The notes: a model not told the origin generated them from the sequence alone. A DNA stretch of 64,000 nt from JALHNI01 sp965229305 (GCA_965229305.1 CBDDIZ010000029.1:1-64000); one strand, 5' to 3'. Shown: positions 41,474 through 50,890, numbered from the stretch's first letter. Numbers and translations: made by a program.

Positions 41474-43621
41474 TTACTTCGCCGCGCCCACGCGTGCCGG
41501 AATCAGCATGGCGTTGCGGATCAGATCCAGCCCCACCTGCCCTTCCAGCGACAACAGACTCTCCGGATGGAACTGCACCGCCTCGATCGGCAAATCCCGA
41601 TGACGCAGTCCCATGATGATGCCATCTTCGCTCTCCGCCGTCACCTCGAGTTGACGCGGCAGCGATGACCGTCGCGCATACAGCGAGTGATAGCGCCCCA
41701 CGCGGAAACGCTCCGGCAGACCTTCGAACACACCTTCATTGTGATGGCGAATGTAGGACGGCTTGCCGTGCATCGGATAGTCGAGCACATCGAGATCGCC
41801 GCCGAACGCCTCCACGATGCCCTGCAAACCGAGACACACTCCAAACACCGGCAGACTGCGCCGCGCGGCTTCGCGCACCAGGTTTGGCACACCGAAGTCC
41901 ACCGGACGGCCCGGCCCCGGCGACACCAGCAGCAGATCCGGCTTGATCTCCTCGAGCAACTGCAGCGGAAAGCCCCAGCGATACGTGATCACGCTCGCCC
42001 CGGCCTGGCGCGCATAGTTGGCCAGCGTGTGGATGAAGCAATCGTCGTTATCCACCAGCAGCAGACGCAGACCGCTGGCCGGCGCCATCGCGCGCGCGTG
42101 GCTCACCTTCGGTTCCGGCGGACCCAGCGCGCGGAAGAACCCCGTCGCCTTCAGACGTGTCTCGGCCTCTTCGGCCTCGGGGACCGAATCGTACAGCAGC
42201 GTCGCACCCGCCGAATACCGCGCCCAACCGTCTTTCAGATGCGCCGTCCGGATCGTGATGCCGGTGTTGATGTCGCCATTCATGGCGATCATCCCCACCG
42301 CGCCGCCATACCAGCCGCGCGCCGACTTCTCGAGATCCTCCACCGATTGCGCCGCCCACTTCTTCGGCGCGCCAATCACCGTCACCGCCCACATGTGCGT
42401 CAGGAAAGCATCGAGCGAGTCGAAGCCCGGCTCCAGCGTCCCTTCCACGTGATCCACCGTATGAAACAGCCCCGCATAGGACTCAATCAGCCGCCGCCCG
42501 ATCACCTGCACTGACCCCGGCAAACAGACGCGCGACTTATCGTTGCGGTCCACGTCCGTGCACATGGTCAGTTCGCTTTCTTCCTTCGGCGAATTCAGCA
42601 GTTCGCGAATCGCCTCCGCATCGCGCATCGGGTCGCCCGTGCGCCGCGCCGTCCCCGAGATGGGGCAAGTCTCAATGCGCGTCCCTTCCACGCGCACGAA
42701 CATCTCCGGCGAAGCTCCCACCAGCGCTTCATCGCCCAGTTGAATCAGGAACTCGTACGGACTCGGGCTCAGCGTCTGAATCCGTTCAAACAGCTCCGAC
42801 GGGCGGCCCGAATACGGCGTGCGGAACGTTTGCCGCAGCACCACTTCGTAGTAATCGCCCACCTTCATCCGTTTGCGCACGGCCTCCACTTTGGCCATGT
42901 ACTCTTCGGGCGTGTGATCGCTTTCGATCGGCGCCGACGGTAGTGCCACGGGCGGAACCACCGGTTCGCCGGTCCGTTCTAAGCCCACCGTCGTGTCCTC
43001 GCCCAACGCGAAGTCGTAGTCGTAGCGGATGATCTGTTCTTTTTTGCGATCCATGAACCAGATCTGGTCGCACAGATACAGGTGCAGATCCTTCGCGCCG
43101 CTGCGGGGCAGCCGTAGCTTGATGGGGTCGAACTGAAACAGCAGGTCGAACCCGAAGGCGCCCACCAGCGCCAGATGCGGATCCTTCGCATGGCGGAACT
43201 CCGCCGTGATGGCCCGCAGAATCGAAAACGCCGAGGGCTGCTTGCTGCGTTCTTCTTCTGAGAACAACTGCGGCAGCGGCTTCAGCCGTCCGGTGATCTT
43301 GTTTTCGGCGACCTGGAAGTCTTCCCAATGCGGATGCGACTCGAGCACCGGCCGCAGCATGCGCAGCACACGCACGCCGCGCTCGTTCAGCGCGCGAAAT
43401 TCCATCTGCCGTCCGGCGGCGATCAGTTCGAGAGGCGGTTTGACCGTACCGAAATCCCAACGCGAATAACGCCCCGGATATTCATAGCCGGATGAGAAGT
43501 AGCAACCGCGGAATTGGTCGAGGTCGCGAAGCAGGCCGCGCAGTCCCCGTTTATAGGGAACTTTCGTCGTCTGCCGCGTCACCGAGATTCCGCTGGGCGT
43601 TTGGTAGCGGAGTTGGGGCAT
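41474..43621 (-). CDS. trpEG: Fused anthranilate synthase TrpE-TrpG
   Basis: Makes anthranilate from chorismate and glutamine, the first step of tryptophan synthesis. The 715-residue protein joins a chorismate-binding TrpE part (residues 1 to about 490; ISGTARRTGDPMRDAEAIRE, then ELTMCTDVDRNDKSRV and a GYGGAVG-like WYGGAVGMIAMNGDINTGIT) to a glutamine amidotransferase part from about 515. The latter has LLLVSPGPGRP, the catalytic Cys in VFGVCLGLQG, and His-Glu in QFHPES. Such fusions are known from rhizobia and other phyla. No other trp gene is adjacent. Confidence 0.94.
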   Translation of the reverse strand: MPQLRYQTPSGISVTRQTTKVPYKRGLRGLLRDLDQFRGCYFSSGYEYPGRYSRWDFGTVKPPLELIAAGRQMEFRALNERGVRVLRMLRPVLESHPHWEDFQVAENKITGRLKPLPQLFSEEERSKQPSAFSILRAITAEFRHAKDPHLALVGAFGFDLLFQFDPIKLRLPRSGAKDLHLYLCDQIWFMDRKKEQIIRYDYDFALGEDTTVGLERTGEPVVPPVALPSAPIESDHTPEEYMAKVEAVRKRMKVGDYYEVVLRQTFRTPYSGRPSELFERIQTLSPSPYEFLIQLGDEALVGASPEMFVRVEGTRIETCPISGTARRTGDPMRDAEAIRELLNSPKEESELTMCTDVDRNDKSRVCLPGSVQVIGRRLIESYAGLFHTVDHVEGTLEPGFDSLDAFLTHMWAVTVIGAPKKWAAQSVEDLEKSARGWYGGAVGMIAMNGDINTGITIRTAHLKDGWARYSAGATLLYDSVPEAEEAETRLKATGFFRALGPPEPKVSHARAMAPASGLRLLLVDNDDCFIHTLANYARQAGASVITYRWGFPLQLLEEIKPDLLLVSPGPGRPVDFGVPNLVREAARRSLPVFGVCLGLQGIVEAFGGDLDVLDYPMHGKPSYIRHHNEGVFEGLPERFRVGRYHSLYARRSSLPRQLEVTAESEDGIIMGLRHRDLPIEAVQFHPESLLSLEGQVGLDLIRNAMLIPARVGAAK

Positions 43622-43668
43622 AGTGCTTCTATTTACGATAACAGTCGCGTGCTAGCGTGGAAGGGTCC

Positions 43669-44478
43669 ATGCGTGAAGGAAGCCTCGAGCGCCTCTTGAG
43701 AGGCGACGAATCCGCCACACTCGATTGGGCGGCCCTGGAATTGGCGCGCATCGAGTTCCCCAACCTAGACCCGCAACCGTGGGTGGATTGCCTCGACACC
43801 GTCGCCGAAGCCGTCACCGTCCGGATGGAAGCGGGCCACCCCGGTGCCTTCCTCCGCGCCGCCACCGACTATCTCTTTCTCGAGTACGGCCTCCGCGGCA
43901 ACGAAGCCAGCTACTATGACCCACACAACAGTTGCCTGAACGAAGTGCTCCGCCGCAAAACCGGCATTCCCATTTCGCTCGCCGTCGTTTTTCTCGAAGT
44001 CGGCCGCCGCCTCGGCGAAGAGGTCTATGGCATTCCCCTGCCCGGCCACTTCGTCGCCCAATGGAGCAGCGGACCCGGCTCCGCTTACATCGACGTCTTC
44101 AACGCCGGCCTCATCATGAATCGCTTTCAGGTCGAGCAGCTGATTCGCGACCGCGGCGGCAACGTCCGCGAGCAGGACTTCATCCCCGCCACCGGTCAGC
44201 AGATCGCCATGCGCATGCTCAACAACCTCCGCGGCGTCTACGGACGTGGCCGCGCCTACACCAAAGCCATCGCCGTCATCGACTGGATGCTCGTCGCCCG
44301 TCCCCAGGCGCCTGAACTTTGGCGCCAGCGCGGTCAGTATGAACTCGAGCGTGGCTCCTACGCCCAAGCTCGCCGTGACCTCGAGCAGTACCTCCACTTG
44401 GCCCCCGAAGCCGACGACCGCGTCGCCGTCGAGCGCCAAATTGCCAGCCTCGACGTAGGACCTGTGTGGGCTAATTAA
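43669..44478 (+). CDS. SirB1-family transglutaminase-like protein with TPR
   Basis: A 269-residue protein. DPHNSCLNEVLRRKTGIPIS is the SirB1/transglutaminase-like core signature, with LPGHFVAQW continuing the fold. Residues 200-260 form a TPR-like tail (YTKAIAVIDWMLVARPQAPE, RDLEQYLHLAPEADDRV). A GTG four codons upstream (43657) is the alternative start. These proteins are near the prfA/hemK locus in many genomes and have no settled function. Divergent from trpEG. Confidence 0.85.
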   Translation: MREGSLERLLRGDESATLDWAALELARIEFPNLDPQPWVDCLDTVAEAVTVRMEAGHPGAFLRAATDYLFLEYGLRGNEASYYDPHNSCLNEVLRRKTGIPISLAVVFLEVGRRLGEEVYGIPLPGHFVAQWSSGPGSAYIDVFNAGLIMNRFQVEQLIRDRGGNVREQDFIPATGQQIAMRMLNNLRGVYGRGRAYTKAIAVIDWMLVARPQAPELWRQRGQYELERGSYAQARRDLEQYLHLAPEADDRVAVERQIASLDVGPVWAN

Positions 44479-44565
44479 CATTTTTTAGCCGCCAACTCGC
44501 TGATTTTACTCGCGGTTGAAAACCTAAGGTCTAGAACTTGCCGATTTTCGTTCAAGTTTTCAAGT

Positions 44566-44931
44566 GTGAGCGCCGATTCCCTAGTGATGGGAAACAGCAC
44601 GATCGATAAACCCATGACGAACTGGTTTCGCCGCGACGTCAGCGAAATCGACAGCGAAGTTCTGCTCAATCAGTTCAACAAGCTGATCAACGAACTCCTG
44701 CGGGGCAATGTGACGCGGAATACCTTTCAGCCGTGGGAGATTGAAATCCTCCTCGACATCGAAGGCTGCCAGTTGCGCGATTCGGCCAAGCGAGAAACGC
44801 TCAAGCGTTATCAGAAGGCCGTCCAACGCGACATGGAGAAGGGCGCGGCTCGGCCAATGATGATCTCCGTCTATCTCGCCAACCAGCGCTCCCGCCGCAT
44901 CACCGTCGCCCAGCCCGTGAACGCAGCCTAG
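44566..44931 (+). CDS. Conserved small protein of unknown function
   Basis: A 121-residue soluble protein. A GTG at 44566 and an ATG at 44587 are both possible starts. The core VLLNQFNKLINELLRGNVTR and FQPWEIEILLDIEGCQLRDS is helical, and the tail QRDMEKGAARPMMISVYLA is basic. There is no cysteine motif or signal. About 50 bases separate it from the YggX-like gene. I do not recognise the family. Confidence 0.7.
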   Translation: MSADSLVMGNSTIDKPMTNWFRRDVSEIDSEVLLNQFNKLINELLRGNVTRNTFQPWEIEILLDIEGCQLRDSAKRETLKRYQKAVQRDMEKGAARPMMISVYLANQRSRRITVAQPVNAA

Positions 44932-44980
44932 TCTCGCTCCCGGGCTGCTATCCTGAAACTTACAGGAGGCTCCGAGAGCA

Positions 44981-45310
44981 ATGGGTTGTGGGTCAGGATC
45001 GACAGGCGCGTTTTTAGGCGAGGAGCCCAATCGCACCGGTCGGCGCGTGATGTGCGTCAAGTTCGGCCGCGAGATGTACGGCTTGGACGAAGTACCGTTT
45101 GAAGGTCATCCGCTCGGACAGCGCGTCTTCGACAGCGTCTCGAAAGAGGCGTGGAAACTGTGGCTCGAACAGATGAAGATGATCATGAACGAGTACCGCT
45201 TGAACCTCGGCACCAAGGAAGCGCAGGAGTTCATCCTGCAGCAGATGGAAAACTACTTCTTCGGCGAAGGCGCTGCCTTCCCTCCCGGTTACGTCCCCCC
45301 GAAACGCTAA
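44981..45310 (+). CDS. YggX-like Fe(II)-trafficking / oxidative damage protection protein
   Basis: A 109-residue protein. From residue 24 onward it matches YggX: MCVKFGREMYGLDEVPFEGH, LGQRVFDSVSKEAWKLW, MIMNEYRLNLGTKEAQEFIL and a C-terminal FPPGYVPPKR. The conserved Cys of YggX corresponds to C25. AGGAGG lies 11 bases before the ATG at 44981, so I keep this start; it adds a 23-residue glycine- and cysteine-containing leader (MGCGSGSTGAFLGEE). The ATG at 45050 would give the standard length. Confidence 0.8.
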   Translation: MGCGSGSTGAFLGEEPNRTGRRVMCVKFGREMYGLDEVPFEGHPLGQRVFDSVSKEAWKLWLEQMKMIMNEYRLNLGTKEAQEFILQQMENYFFGEGAAFPPGYVPPKR

Positions 45311-45313
45311 GCA

Positions 45314-46000
45314 CTAGGGCTTCCGGGCCACACAAACGTAGCCCAGCGTGAAGTTCTTATCGCGATCCAGCGAGTCAAACCAAGGCAAAATCAACGCTGG
45401 CGGCCCCAAAAACAGGGCTGCCAGCGGAAACGCCCATCCCGGAAAGAACTGTAAGCCATTCAACAGCCGGCGCGACATCAGCCGGAAATAGCCCCCCACC
45501 GCCGTAATCCGTTCCACCTTCAAATCCGCCCGCTCCAGCAAATGACGCAGGCCGTAGCGCGTGTACCGGAAATAGTCGTGCGGGGCCTGGTGCACTTCCC
45601 ATTCATGCGGCACCACCAGCAACACCCGTCCACCCGGCTCCAACACCCGCGCGATCTCCCGAATCACCTCCGCCGGCTCCCGTACATGCTCGAGTGTCAC
45701 GATGTTGAGCGCCGCGGCAAACGTGTTCGCGCGGAACGGCAGCGCGGACAAGTCCGCTAGCGTCGCGATCTTCGAATAATCCCAGCTCACGTCGCCGATT
45801 GCCAGATCCACTGGCACGTAGCGTTGCTGAGCGAATAAATCGCCATGCCGCGCCTCCCCTGCCCCGGCATCCAGCACCCGCACCCCCGCCGGCAGACTCT
45901 TCGCAAAGTCCGCCACCGCCTCGTCCAACACCGCGTCGAAATGCAGCAGATACCGATACAGCCAGCGCGGAAGCCACCGCTGCGCCTGCGCGTAGATCAT
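45314..46000 (-). CDS. SAM-dependent methyltransferase
   Basis: A 228-residue class I methyltransferase. I start at MIYAQAQRWLPRW because it overlaps the upstream methyltransferase stop by four bases (ATGA). Motif I is VLDAGAGEARHG; the acidic post-motif is PVDLAIGD; LNIVTLEHVREPAEVI and LEPGGRVLLVVPHEW complete the fold. A hydrophobic C-terminal stretch (FPLAALFLGPPALILPWF) may sit at the membrane. Probably modifies a surface glycan made by the linked glycosyltransferase. Confidence 0.87.
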   Translation of the reverse strand: MIYAQAQRWLPRWLYRYLLHFDAVLDEAVADFAKSLPAGVRVLDAGAGEARHGDLFAQQRYVPVDLAIGDVSWDYSKIATLADLSALPFRANTFAAALNIVTLEHVREPAEVIREIARVLEPGGRVLLVVPHEWEVHQAPHDYFRYTRYGLRHLLERADLKVERITAVGGYFRLMSRRLLNGLQFFPGWAFPLAALFLGPPALILPWFDSLDRDKNFTLGYVCVARKP

Positions 46001-47058
46001 CGCGGCTTCTTGCGGGCTTCCACCATGATGCTGCTGCCGGCGCGGCACGCCGCCTCCAGCATCGTGAACGGTAGGCACGCCATCGTCAAACCGAAGTACG
46101 CGAAATTCTTCGCCAGCCGCAAGCTCGGACTTTCCTTCACGCCGCGGATGAAGCGCGACATCGGATCAAGCGCCGGCACCAGCGACGTCGCCATCCCGGC
46201 CGGATTGTCCCGCAGATTGAAGTGCTTGGTGCGCAAGCTTTCGAAGCCGCAACGGTCCAGCAGCACTTCGAGGTCGTCCGGACGGAAGTCCCACAGATGG
46301 CGCGGCACGTCCAGACCGTTCCAATGCTCGCCCAGCAACAGAAACTGCAGACTCGCCGCATTCGGCACCTGAATGATCAGGCGTCCGCCGGGGTGCAGCA
46401 GTTCGTACGCCGCTTCCAGATACGCCGCCGGATCGTAGAGATGCTCCAGGACGTGGAACATGCTCACCACTCCACACGTCCCCGGCGCGAGCGGGGCCTG
46501 CGTCAGCGTTCCCACATAGGCCGGCACCCCATTCGTCCGCCAGGCGACGCGCGCGGCGTCGATCGAAAAGTCCAAGCCCATCGCCGGGTAGCCGGCCTTC
46601 CGCACGCCTTGGGCAATCAGGCCCCCGCCACAGCCCACGTCGAGCAACGTCGGTTGCCGCCCATTCAGCGGCCCCACCGCCCGCAGCGACGACACCAGAA
46701 AATTCACGTGATCGCGAATCACGAAGCGGCGGTAAGCCTCGGTGAGTTGCGAGACGGAACTCGGGTCCGGCTCGTACCAATAGTTCTCGGGATAAAACCG
46801 GCGCAGTTCTTCCGGAGTCGGCTGCGGATCCAACCGGATCAGCCGGCAGCGGACGCACTCCACGACGTAAAACGTCTGGTCCGTGGTGGAGTACAGACGG
46901 TCCGAACTGCTGAACAGCGTCCGGACACAGCTCTCGCCGCACGCCGGACAGTCGGCGGCGGCCGATCGCGCGTCAGCTTTCGGAGACGGGGGAGACAGCG
47001 CTCGGGAGCATGGCGTTTCGGCTACAGCTTCCACTGCAGGCGCCACACGCACCTCCAC
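45997..47058 (-). CDS. SAM-dependent methyltransferase with N-terminal zinc ribbon
   Basis: A 353-residue protein with a GTG start. A zinc ribbon (CPACGESC then CVRCRLI) occurs at residues 37-75, as in sugar C- or O-methyltransferases of the tylosin/novobiocin type. Motif I is LLDVGCGGGLIAQGVRKAG; then FHVLEHLYDPAAYL and LHPGGRLIIQVPNAASL. The hydrophobic C-terminus (FAYFGLTMACLPFTMLEAA) is shared with lipid- or polysaccharide-linked members. It lies between a GT2 gene and another methyltransferase, so this is a small cell-envelope glycan cluster. Confidence 0.88.
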   Translation of the reverse strand: MEVRVAPAVEAVAETPCSRALSPPSPKADARSAAADCPACGESCVRTLFSSSDRLYSTTDQTFYVVECVRCRLIRLDPQPTPEELRRFYPENYWYEPDPSSVSQLTEAYRRFVIRDHVNFLVSSLRAVGPLNGRQPTLLDVGCGGGLIAQGVRKAGYPAMGLDFSIDAARVAWRTNGVPAYVGTLTQAPLAPGTCGVVSMFHVLEHLYDPAAYLEAAYELLHPGGRLIIQVPNAASLQFLLLGEHWNGLDVPRHLWDFRPDDLEVLLDRCGFESLRTKHFNLRDNPAGMATSLVPALDPMSRFIRGVKESPSLRLAKNFAYFGLTMACLPFTMLEAACRAGSSIMVEARKKPR

Positions 47059-47087
47059 CTCGGGCGCCGGAGGCGCTTCCGGGGCGG

Positions 47088-48107
47088 CTACACTGCTTGC
47101 GAGCTGATCTCTTTTAGCGAGATCCGGTACTCGTGCAGCAGCGCGCTCACTTCGGCGTCGCTTCGCTTTCGAAATCGCGCAATCTCCTTTCGTTTCATCA
47201 CCATCCGGGGCAACAGCGGAATCGCCGTCAAGTCCCCCAGCATCAGCGCCCAGGCCATGCGGAGTTTGCCTCCCGCCCCCGGGTACCGGCGCGTTTCACC
47301 CTCTCCCCGGACACTGGCCAGCGCACCCGCTGATAAGCGTAGCAGATAGTAGAACGGCATGAGCAGCGCCATCCGCCACGGAAACAGCTTCGCTACCAGC
47401 AGCACGCGGTTGCGTTCGATCAGCGTCAACCGCTTCACCGACGCGACGCCCAGCGTCGTGCCGCGATGATGCAGCACGGTCGCCCGTGGCGCGTATACGC
47501 AGTCCCAACCGGCCATCCGCGCGCGCAAGCCAAGTTCGGCGTCGTCCGCGTAAGCAAAGAAATCCTCGTCAAAGCCGCCGATCTCGTCGATCATCGCTTT
47601 GCGATACATCGCCGCGCACCCGTCCGGCCACAGGCAATCGGACCGCTGATCGTATTGTCCCCGGTCCACCTCGCCGCTTCCCCGCCCCCGATTCTGCCCA
47701 TCCGGATAGATCACGTGCCCCACCTTGTCGATTCGCCGCGGGTCCTCGTGCACCAGAATCTTCGACGCCACCATCCCGATTTCGGACCGCCGCTCGCACG
47801 CTTCCTTCAACGCCGCCAGCCATTCCGGGCGCGCCTCTGCATCATTGTTCAACAGTGCCAATAAAGAACCGCGTGCCGCCGCGAAGCCCTGATTGTTGGC
47901 CGCGCAGAACCCCCGGTTCTCCCGGTTGCGGATCAGCTGAATAGGAAATGCCGCCTGAAAATTGCCCACCATTTCCAGCGACCCGTCTGTCGACCCGTTG
48001 TCCACCACCACCACCTCAAAATCCATTTCCGATTGCCTTGTGAGAGACTCTAGGCAGGAACGAAGCAACTCCCGGCGGTTCCAATTGACAACAATGACGG
48101 AGATCAT
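47088..48107 (-). CDS. Family 2 glycosyltransferase
   Basis: A 339-residue enzyme. MISVIVVNWNRRELLRSCLE is the GT2 start, FEVVVVDNGSTDGSLEMV binds the nucleotide sugar, and LLALLNNDAEARPEWLAAL holds the DxD-like NND site. Later GFDEDFFAYADDAELGLRAR carries the catalytic ED region. The profile is that of WbbL-like rhamnosyltransferases. A hydrophobic patch (MALLMPFYYLLRLSAGAL) may contact the membrane. First gene of the three-gene glycan run. Confidence 0.92.
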   Translation of the reverse strand: MISVIVVNWNRRELLRSCLESLTRQSEMDFEVVVVDNGSTDGSLEMVGNFQAAFPIQLIRNRENRGFCAANNQGFAAARGSLLALLNNDAEARPEWLAALKEACERRSEIGMVASKILVHEDPRRIDKVGHVIYPDGQNRGRGSGEVDRGQYDQRSDCLWPDGCAAMYRKAMIDEIGGFDEDFFAYADDAELGLRARMAGWDCVYAPRATVLHHRGTTLGVASVKRLTLIERNRVLLVAKLFPWRMALLMPFYYLLRLSAGALASVRGEGETRRYPGAGGKLRMAWALMLGDLTAIPLLPRMVMKRKEIARFRKRSDAEVSALLHEYRISLKEISSQAV

Positions 48108-48138
48108 GCGGCAAAAAACTTCACTTGGATCCTTTTTA

Positions 48139-48160
48139 CATCCACAAGTGGGGGTGGATG
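48139..48160. promoter_or_regulatory. Inverted repeat between the divergent glycosyltransferase and rodZ-like genes
   Basis: CATCCAC and GTGGATG are 7-bp inverted copies with an 8-base spacer. It lies in the 101-base gap between divergent genes. An AT-rich -10-like segment (TTATTATAT) follows on the plus strand. It may be an operator or a leader hairpin. Confidence 0.4.
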
Positions 48161-48208
48161 AATCTCCATATGCGTTATTATATCCGTTAGTCAGTAGGTA
48201 ATAGAACT

Positions 48209-49126
48209 ATGGCATCCCTCGGCCAAAAGCTCCGCCAGGAACGCGAGCGTCTCGGTATTCCGCTCGCCGACATCGCCCGCGAAACCCGGATTAGCGCCCG
48301 CTATCTGGAAGCGATCGAAACCGAAGATACCCGCACCCTGCCGCAGGACTTCTTCTATCGCAGCTTCGTCCGGCAATACGCCGAATATCTCGGAATTTCC
48401 GCCGACGAAATCACCAACAACCTCCGCCGCGAGTTGACGCCCGTGGAGCCCGTCGCCGAAACGACGGCGCCTGCCGCTCCCACCCAGCGTCCCTTGCCCG
48501 CCGTGGTGCAGAATCTCGTCTTACCCGCCACTCCCGCCCGCGATGAGTCCGCGCCGGCGATGGCCGCCATCTTCGAAGAAGCCCGTACCTCCAAGCGTTG
48601 GATGGCTCTCGCCGCTCTGCTGCTGGTCGGTTCGGTCTCCTACCTCGCCACGCGCCGTGGCGGCGACACCCCGACGGCCGTCCCGGCGGTCGAACAGGCC
48701 CGCGTCGACTCCACGCCGGTCACCCCCGCCGCGAACTCCGTCAAGCCCGCTGCGAACGAACCAAGCACCACCGTCGTCCAAGCCACCAACCTCGGCTCCG
48801 GCCGCTTGCAGATCGTCATCAGCGCCCGGGAACAGACTTGGATCAAGCTCGTTGCCGACGGCAAGAACATCTACATGGGTCTGATTGAGCCCGGCCAGTC
48901 GCAGGCCATTCAGAATGCCAGCCACGCCGAGCTGCTTACCGGTAACGCCGGCGGCATCGAAGTGAAGCAGAATGGCAAACCGCTCCCCGGCCTCGGCTCG
49001 AGCGGTGAAGTCCGGACGGTGGTCTTCGACACCGAAAACTACCAGGTTCGCCAGCCGGCCCCCAAGCCCAAGGTTGAGGCGCCCGCCGAATCGGCCGACG
49101 GCGCCAAGACTTCTTCCACCGACTAA
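48209..49126 (+). CDS. RodZ-like cytoskeletal HTH membrane protein
   Basis: A 305-residue bitopic protein. The N-terminal HTH (LGQKLRQERERLGIPLADIA, then ETRISARYLEAIETED) has the RodZ pattern and would bind MreB. One membrane helix follows near residue 130 (WMALAALLLVGSVSYLA). A Pro/Ala-rich linker leads to a periplasmic DUF4115 domain (LQIVISAREQTWIKLVADGK, HAELLTGNAGGIEVKQNGK). Involved in cell shape. An 8-base gap leads to the next gene. Confidence 0.87.
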   Translation: MASLGQKLRQERERLGIPLADIARETRISARYLEAIETEDTRTLPQDFFYRSFVRQYAEYLGISADEITNNLRRELTPVEPVAETTAPAAPTQRPLPAVVQNLVLPATPARDESAPAMAAIFEEARTSKRWMALAALLLVGSVSYLATRRGGDTPTAVPAVEQARVDSTPVTPAANSVKPAANEPSTTVVQATNLGSGRLQIVISAREQTWIKLVADGKNIYMGLIEPGQSQAIQNASHAELLTGNAGGIEVKQNGKPLPGLGSSGEVRTVVFDTENYQVRQPAPKPKVEAPAESADGAKTSSTD

Positions 49127-49133
49127 TCATCGA

Positions 49134-50144
49134 ATGACAAACACGCAGGTCCTGTTGGCCGCGCGCCCGGTCGGCTTTCCCAAGCTGTCCGATTTCCGCG
49201 TCGTTCGGACGGAACTCCCCGAACTCAAAGACGGCGAAGCCCTCATCGAGGTCGTCTATCTCTCGGTCGATCCCTACATGCGCGGCCGCATGAGCGACGC
49301 CAAGAGCTATGCCGCGCCCATGCAGATCGGCGACGTCATGGTCGGCGGCGTCGTCGGACGGGTCCTTCGCTCGAACGATCCCTCCCTCTCCTACGGCGAC
49401 TACGTCGAAGGCTTCCTCGGCTGGCAGCAATACGCCATCGCCCAGGCCAAGCAACTCCGCAAGCTCGACCCCGCCGCCGGCCCCGTCTCCGCCGCCCTCA
49501 GCGTCATGGGCATGCCCGGCCTTACCGCCTACTTCGGTCTCCTCGACATCTGCCAGCCCAAGCGCGGCGAAACCGTCGTAGTGTCCGGTGCCGCCGGCGC
49601 CGTCGGCTCCATCGTCGGCCAGATCGCCCGCCTCAAAGGCTGCCAAGTCGTCGGCATCGCCGGTTCGGACGCCAAGGTGAAGTGGCTCACCGAAGAGCTC
49701 GGCTTCGACTCTGCCTTCAACTACAAGTCCTCACCCGACACCTACGGCCAACTGAAGGCTCTTTGCTCCAAAGGCATCGATTGCTACTTCGACAATGTCG
49801 GCGGCACCATCACTGACGCGGTCTTCGGCCTCTTGAATCCCAACGCCCGTATCGCCATCTGCGGTCAGATCTCGCAGTACAACAATACCGGCGTCGAACT
49901 CGGCCCCCGCAATCTCTCCCAGATCCTCGTCAAAACCGCTACCGTCCGCGGCTTCCTCCTGATGCAGTACCTCGATCAGGCGCGCGAAGCATTGCTCGAA
50001 ATCGGCGGCTGGCTGCGCGAGGGCAAACTGAAATACCGCGAAACCTTCGTCGACGGACTCGAAAACGCGCCCGCCGCCTTCCTCGGCGTACTGCGCGGCG
50101 ACAACACCGGCAAGATGCTGGTTCGCGTGGCTCAAGAAAGATGA
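49134..50144 (+). CDS. NADPH-dependent MDR oxidoreductase (CurA/PTGR type)
   Basis: A 336-residue zinc-free medium-chain reductase. LLAARPVGFPKLSDFRVV and YLSVDPYMRGRMSD are the curcumin/prostaglandin reductase N-terminus. The Rossmann motif is VVVSGAAGAVGSIVGQIARL, and CYFDNVGGTITDAVFGLLNP and ICGQISQYNN are family signatures. It probably reduces activated double bonds in the cytoplasm. Four-base overlap with the following esterase gene. Confidence 0.93.
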   Translation: MTNTQVLLAARPVGFPKLSDFRVVRTELPELKDGEALIEVVYLSVDPYMRGRMSDAKSYAAPMQIGDVMVGGVVGRVLRSNDPSLSYGDYVEGFLGWQQYAIAQAKQLRKLDPAAGPVSAALSVMGMPGLTAYFGLLDICQPKRGETVVVSGAAGAVGSIVGQIARLKGCQVVGIAGSDAKVKWLTEELGFDSAFNYKSSPDTYGQLKALCSKGIDCYFDNVGGTITDAVFGLLNPNARIAICGQISQYNNTGVELGPRNLSQILVKTATVRGFLLMQYLDQAREALLEIGGWLREGKLKYRETFVDGLENAPAAFLGVLRGDNTGKMLVRVAQER

Positions 50145-50818
50145 TTGCTCGCGCCTTCTGCGTCGCCGCCACTCTTCTTCTGCTTGCCGCCTGCTCCAGT
50201 CAGCCGGAGCCTGCGGTCTCCACCGTTAAGACTCAGGCGCCCACCCCGCCGCCTCCGCCCCCCGACCCTCGGCCCATCATTCTCGCCTTCGGCGACAGCC
50301 TCTCGGCCGGCTTCGGCGCCGACCCCGGCCAGTCCTACCCGGACTTCCTCCAAAAACTCCTCGATGCCCGCGGCTACAAGTACCGAATCGTCAATCAGGG
50401 CATCAGCGGCGACACCACCACCGGCGGGCGCGTCCGCACGCCCATCGCCCTCGAGCTCAAGCCCCGGATCGTCATCCTCGAACTCGGCGGCAACGACGGT
50501 CTCCGCGGCCTCCCGCTCAAGCAGACTCGCGAAAACCTCGACTACATGGCCGGCGAGTTTACCAAAGCCGGCGCCAAGCTCTTGATCGCCGGCATCACCC
50601 TGCCGCCCAACTATGGCCGCGATTACATCCAGGACTTCGAACGCATCTTCTCCGATACCGCCCGCAAGTACCGCGCGCCCCGCATCCCCTTCCTGCTCGA
50701 AACCACCATCGCCGTCCCAGGCGCCATGCAGTCCGACGGTATCCACCCCACCGCCAAGGGCAACGAACTCGTCGCACGGTACGTTTTCCAGTTCCTCGAA
50801 GCGCTGCTGAAGCGCTAG
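50141..50818 (+). CDS. Lipoprotein GDSL arylesterase (TesA type)
   Basis: A 225-residue SGNH hydrolase. The lipobox LLLLAACSS places it as a lipoprotein; a proline-rich spacer follows. Block I AFGDSLSAGFGA carries the nucleophile Ser; GISGDTTTGG and ILELGGNDGLRGLP are blocks II and III; the catalytic D-x-x-H is SDGIHPTAKG. Substrates are short acyl esters or acyl-CoA. ATG overlaps the MDR stop (ATGA). Confidence 0.93.
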   Translation: MIARAFCVAATLLLLAACSSQPEPAVSTVKTQAPTPPPPPPDPRPIILAFGDSLSAGFGADPGQSYPDFLQKLLDARGYKYRIVNQGISGDTTTGGRVRTPIALELKPRIVILELGGNDGLRGLPLKQTRENLDYMAGEFTKAGAKLLIAGITLPPNYGRDYIQDFERIFSDTARKYRAPRIPFLLETTIAVPGAMQSDGIHPTAKGNELVARYVFQFLEALLKR

Positions 50819-50853
50819 CTCCGGTTTCTCCCCCTGTTCTCCCCTCATTCGTA

Positions 50854-50884
50854 TTGGACGCGGAGCCTAAGGTCTTGATAAAAT
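50854..50884 (+). promoter_or_regulatory. Candidate gyrA promoter
   Basis: TTGGAC (50854-50859) and TAAAAT (50879-50884) are 19 bases apart; shifting the -10 by one (GATAAA) gives 18. Only six bases lie between the -10 and the TTG start, so the transcript would be leaderless. Confidence 0.45.
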
Positions 50885-50890
50885 AGCAGC

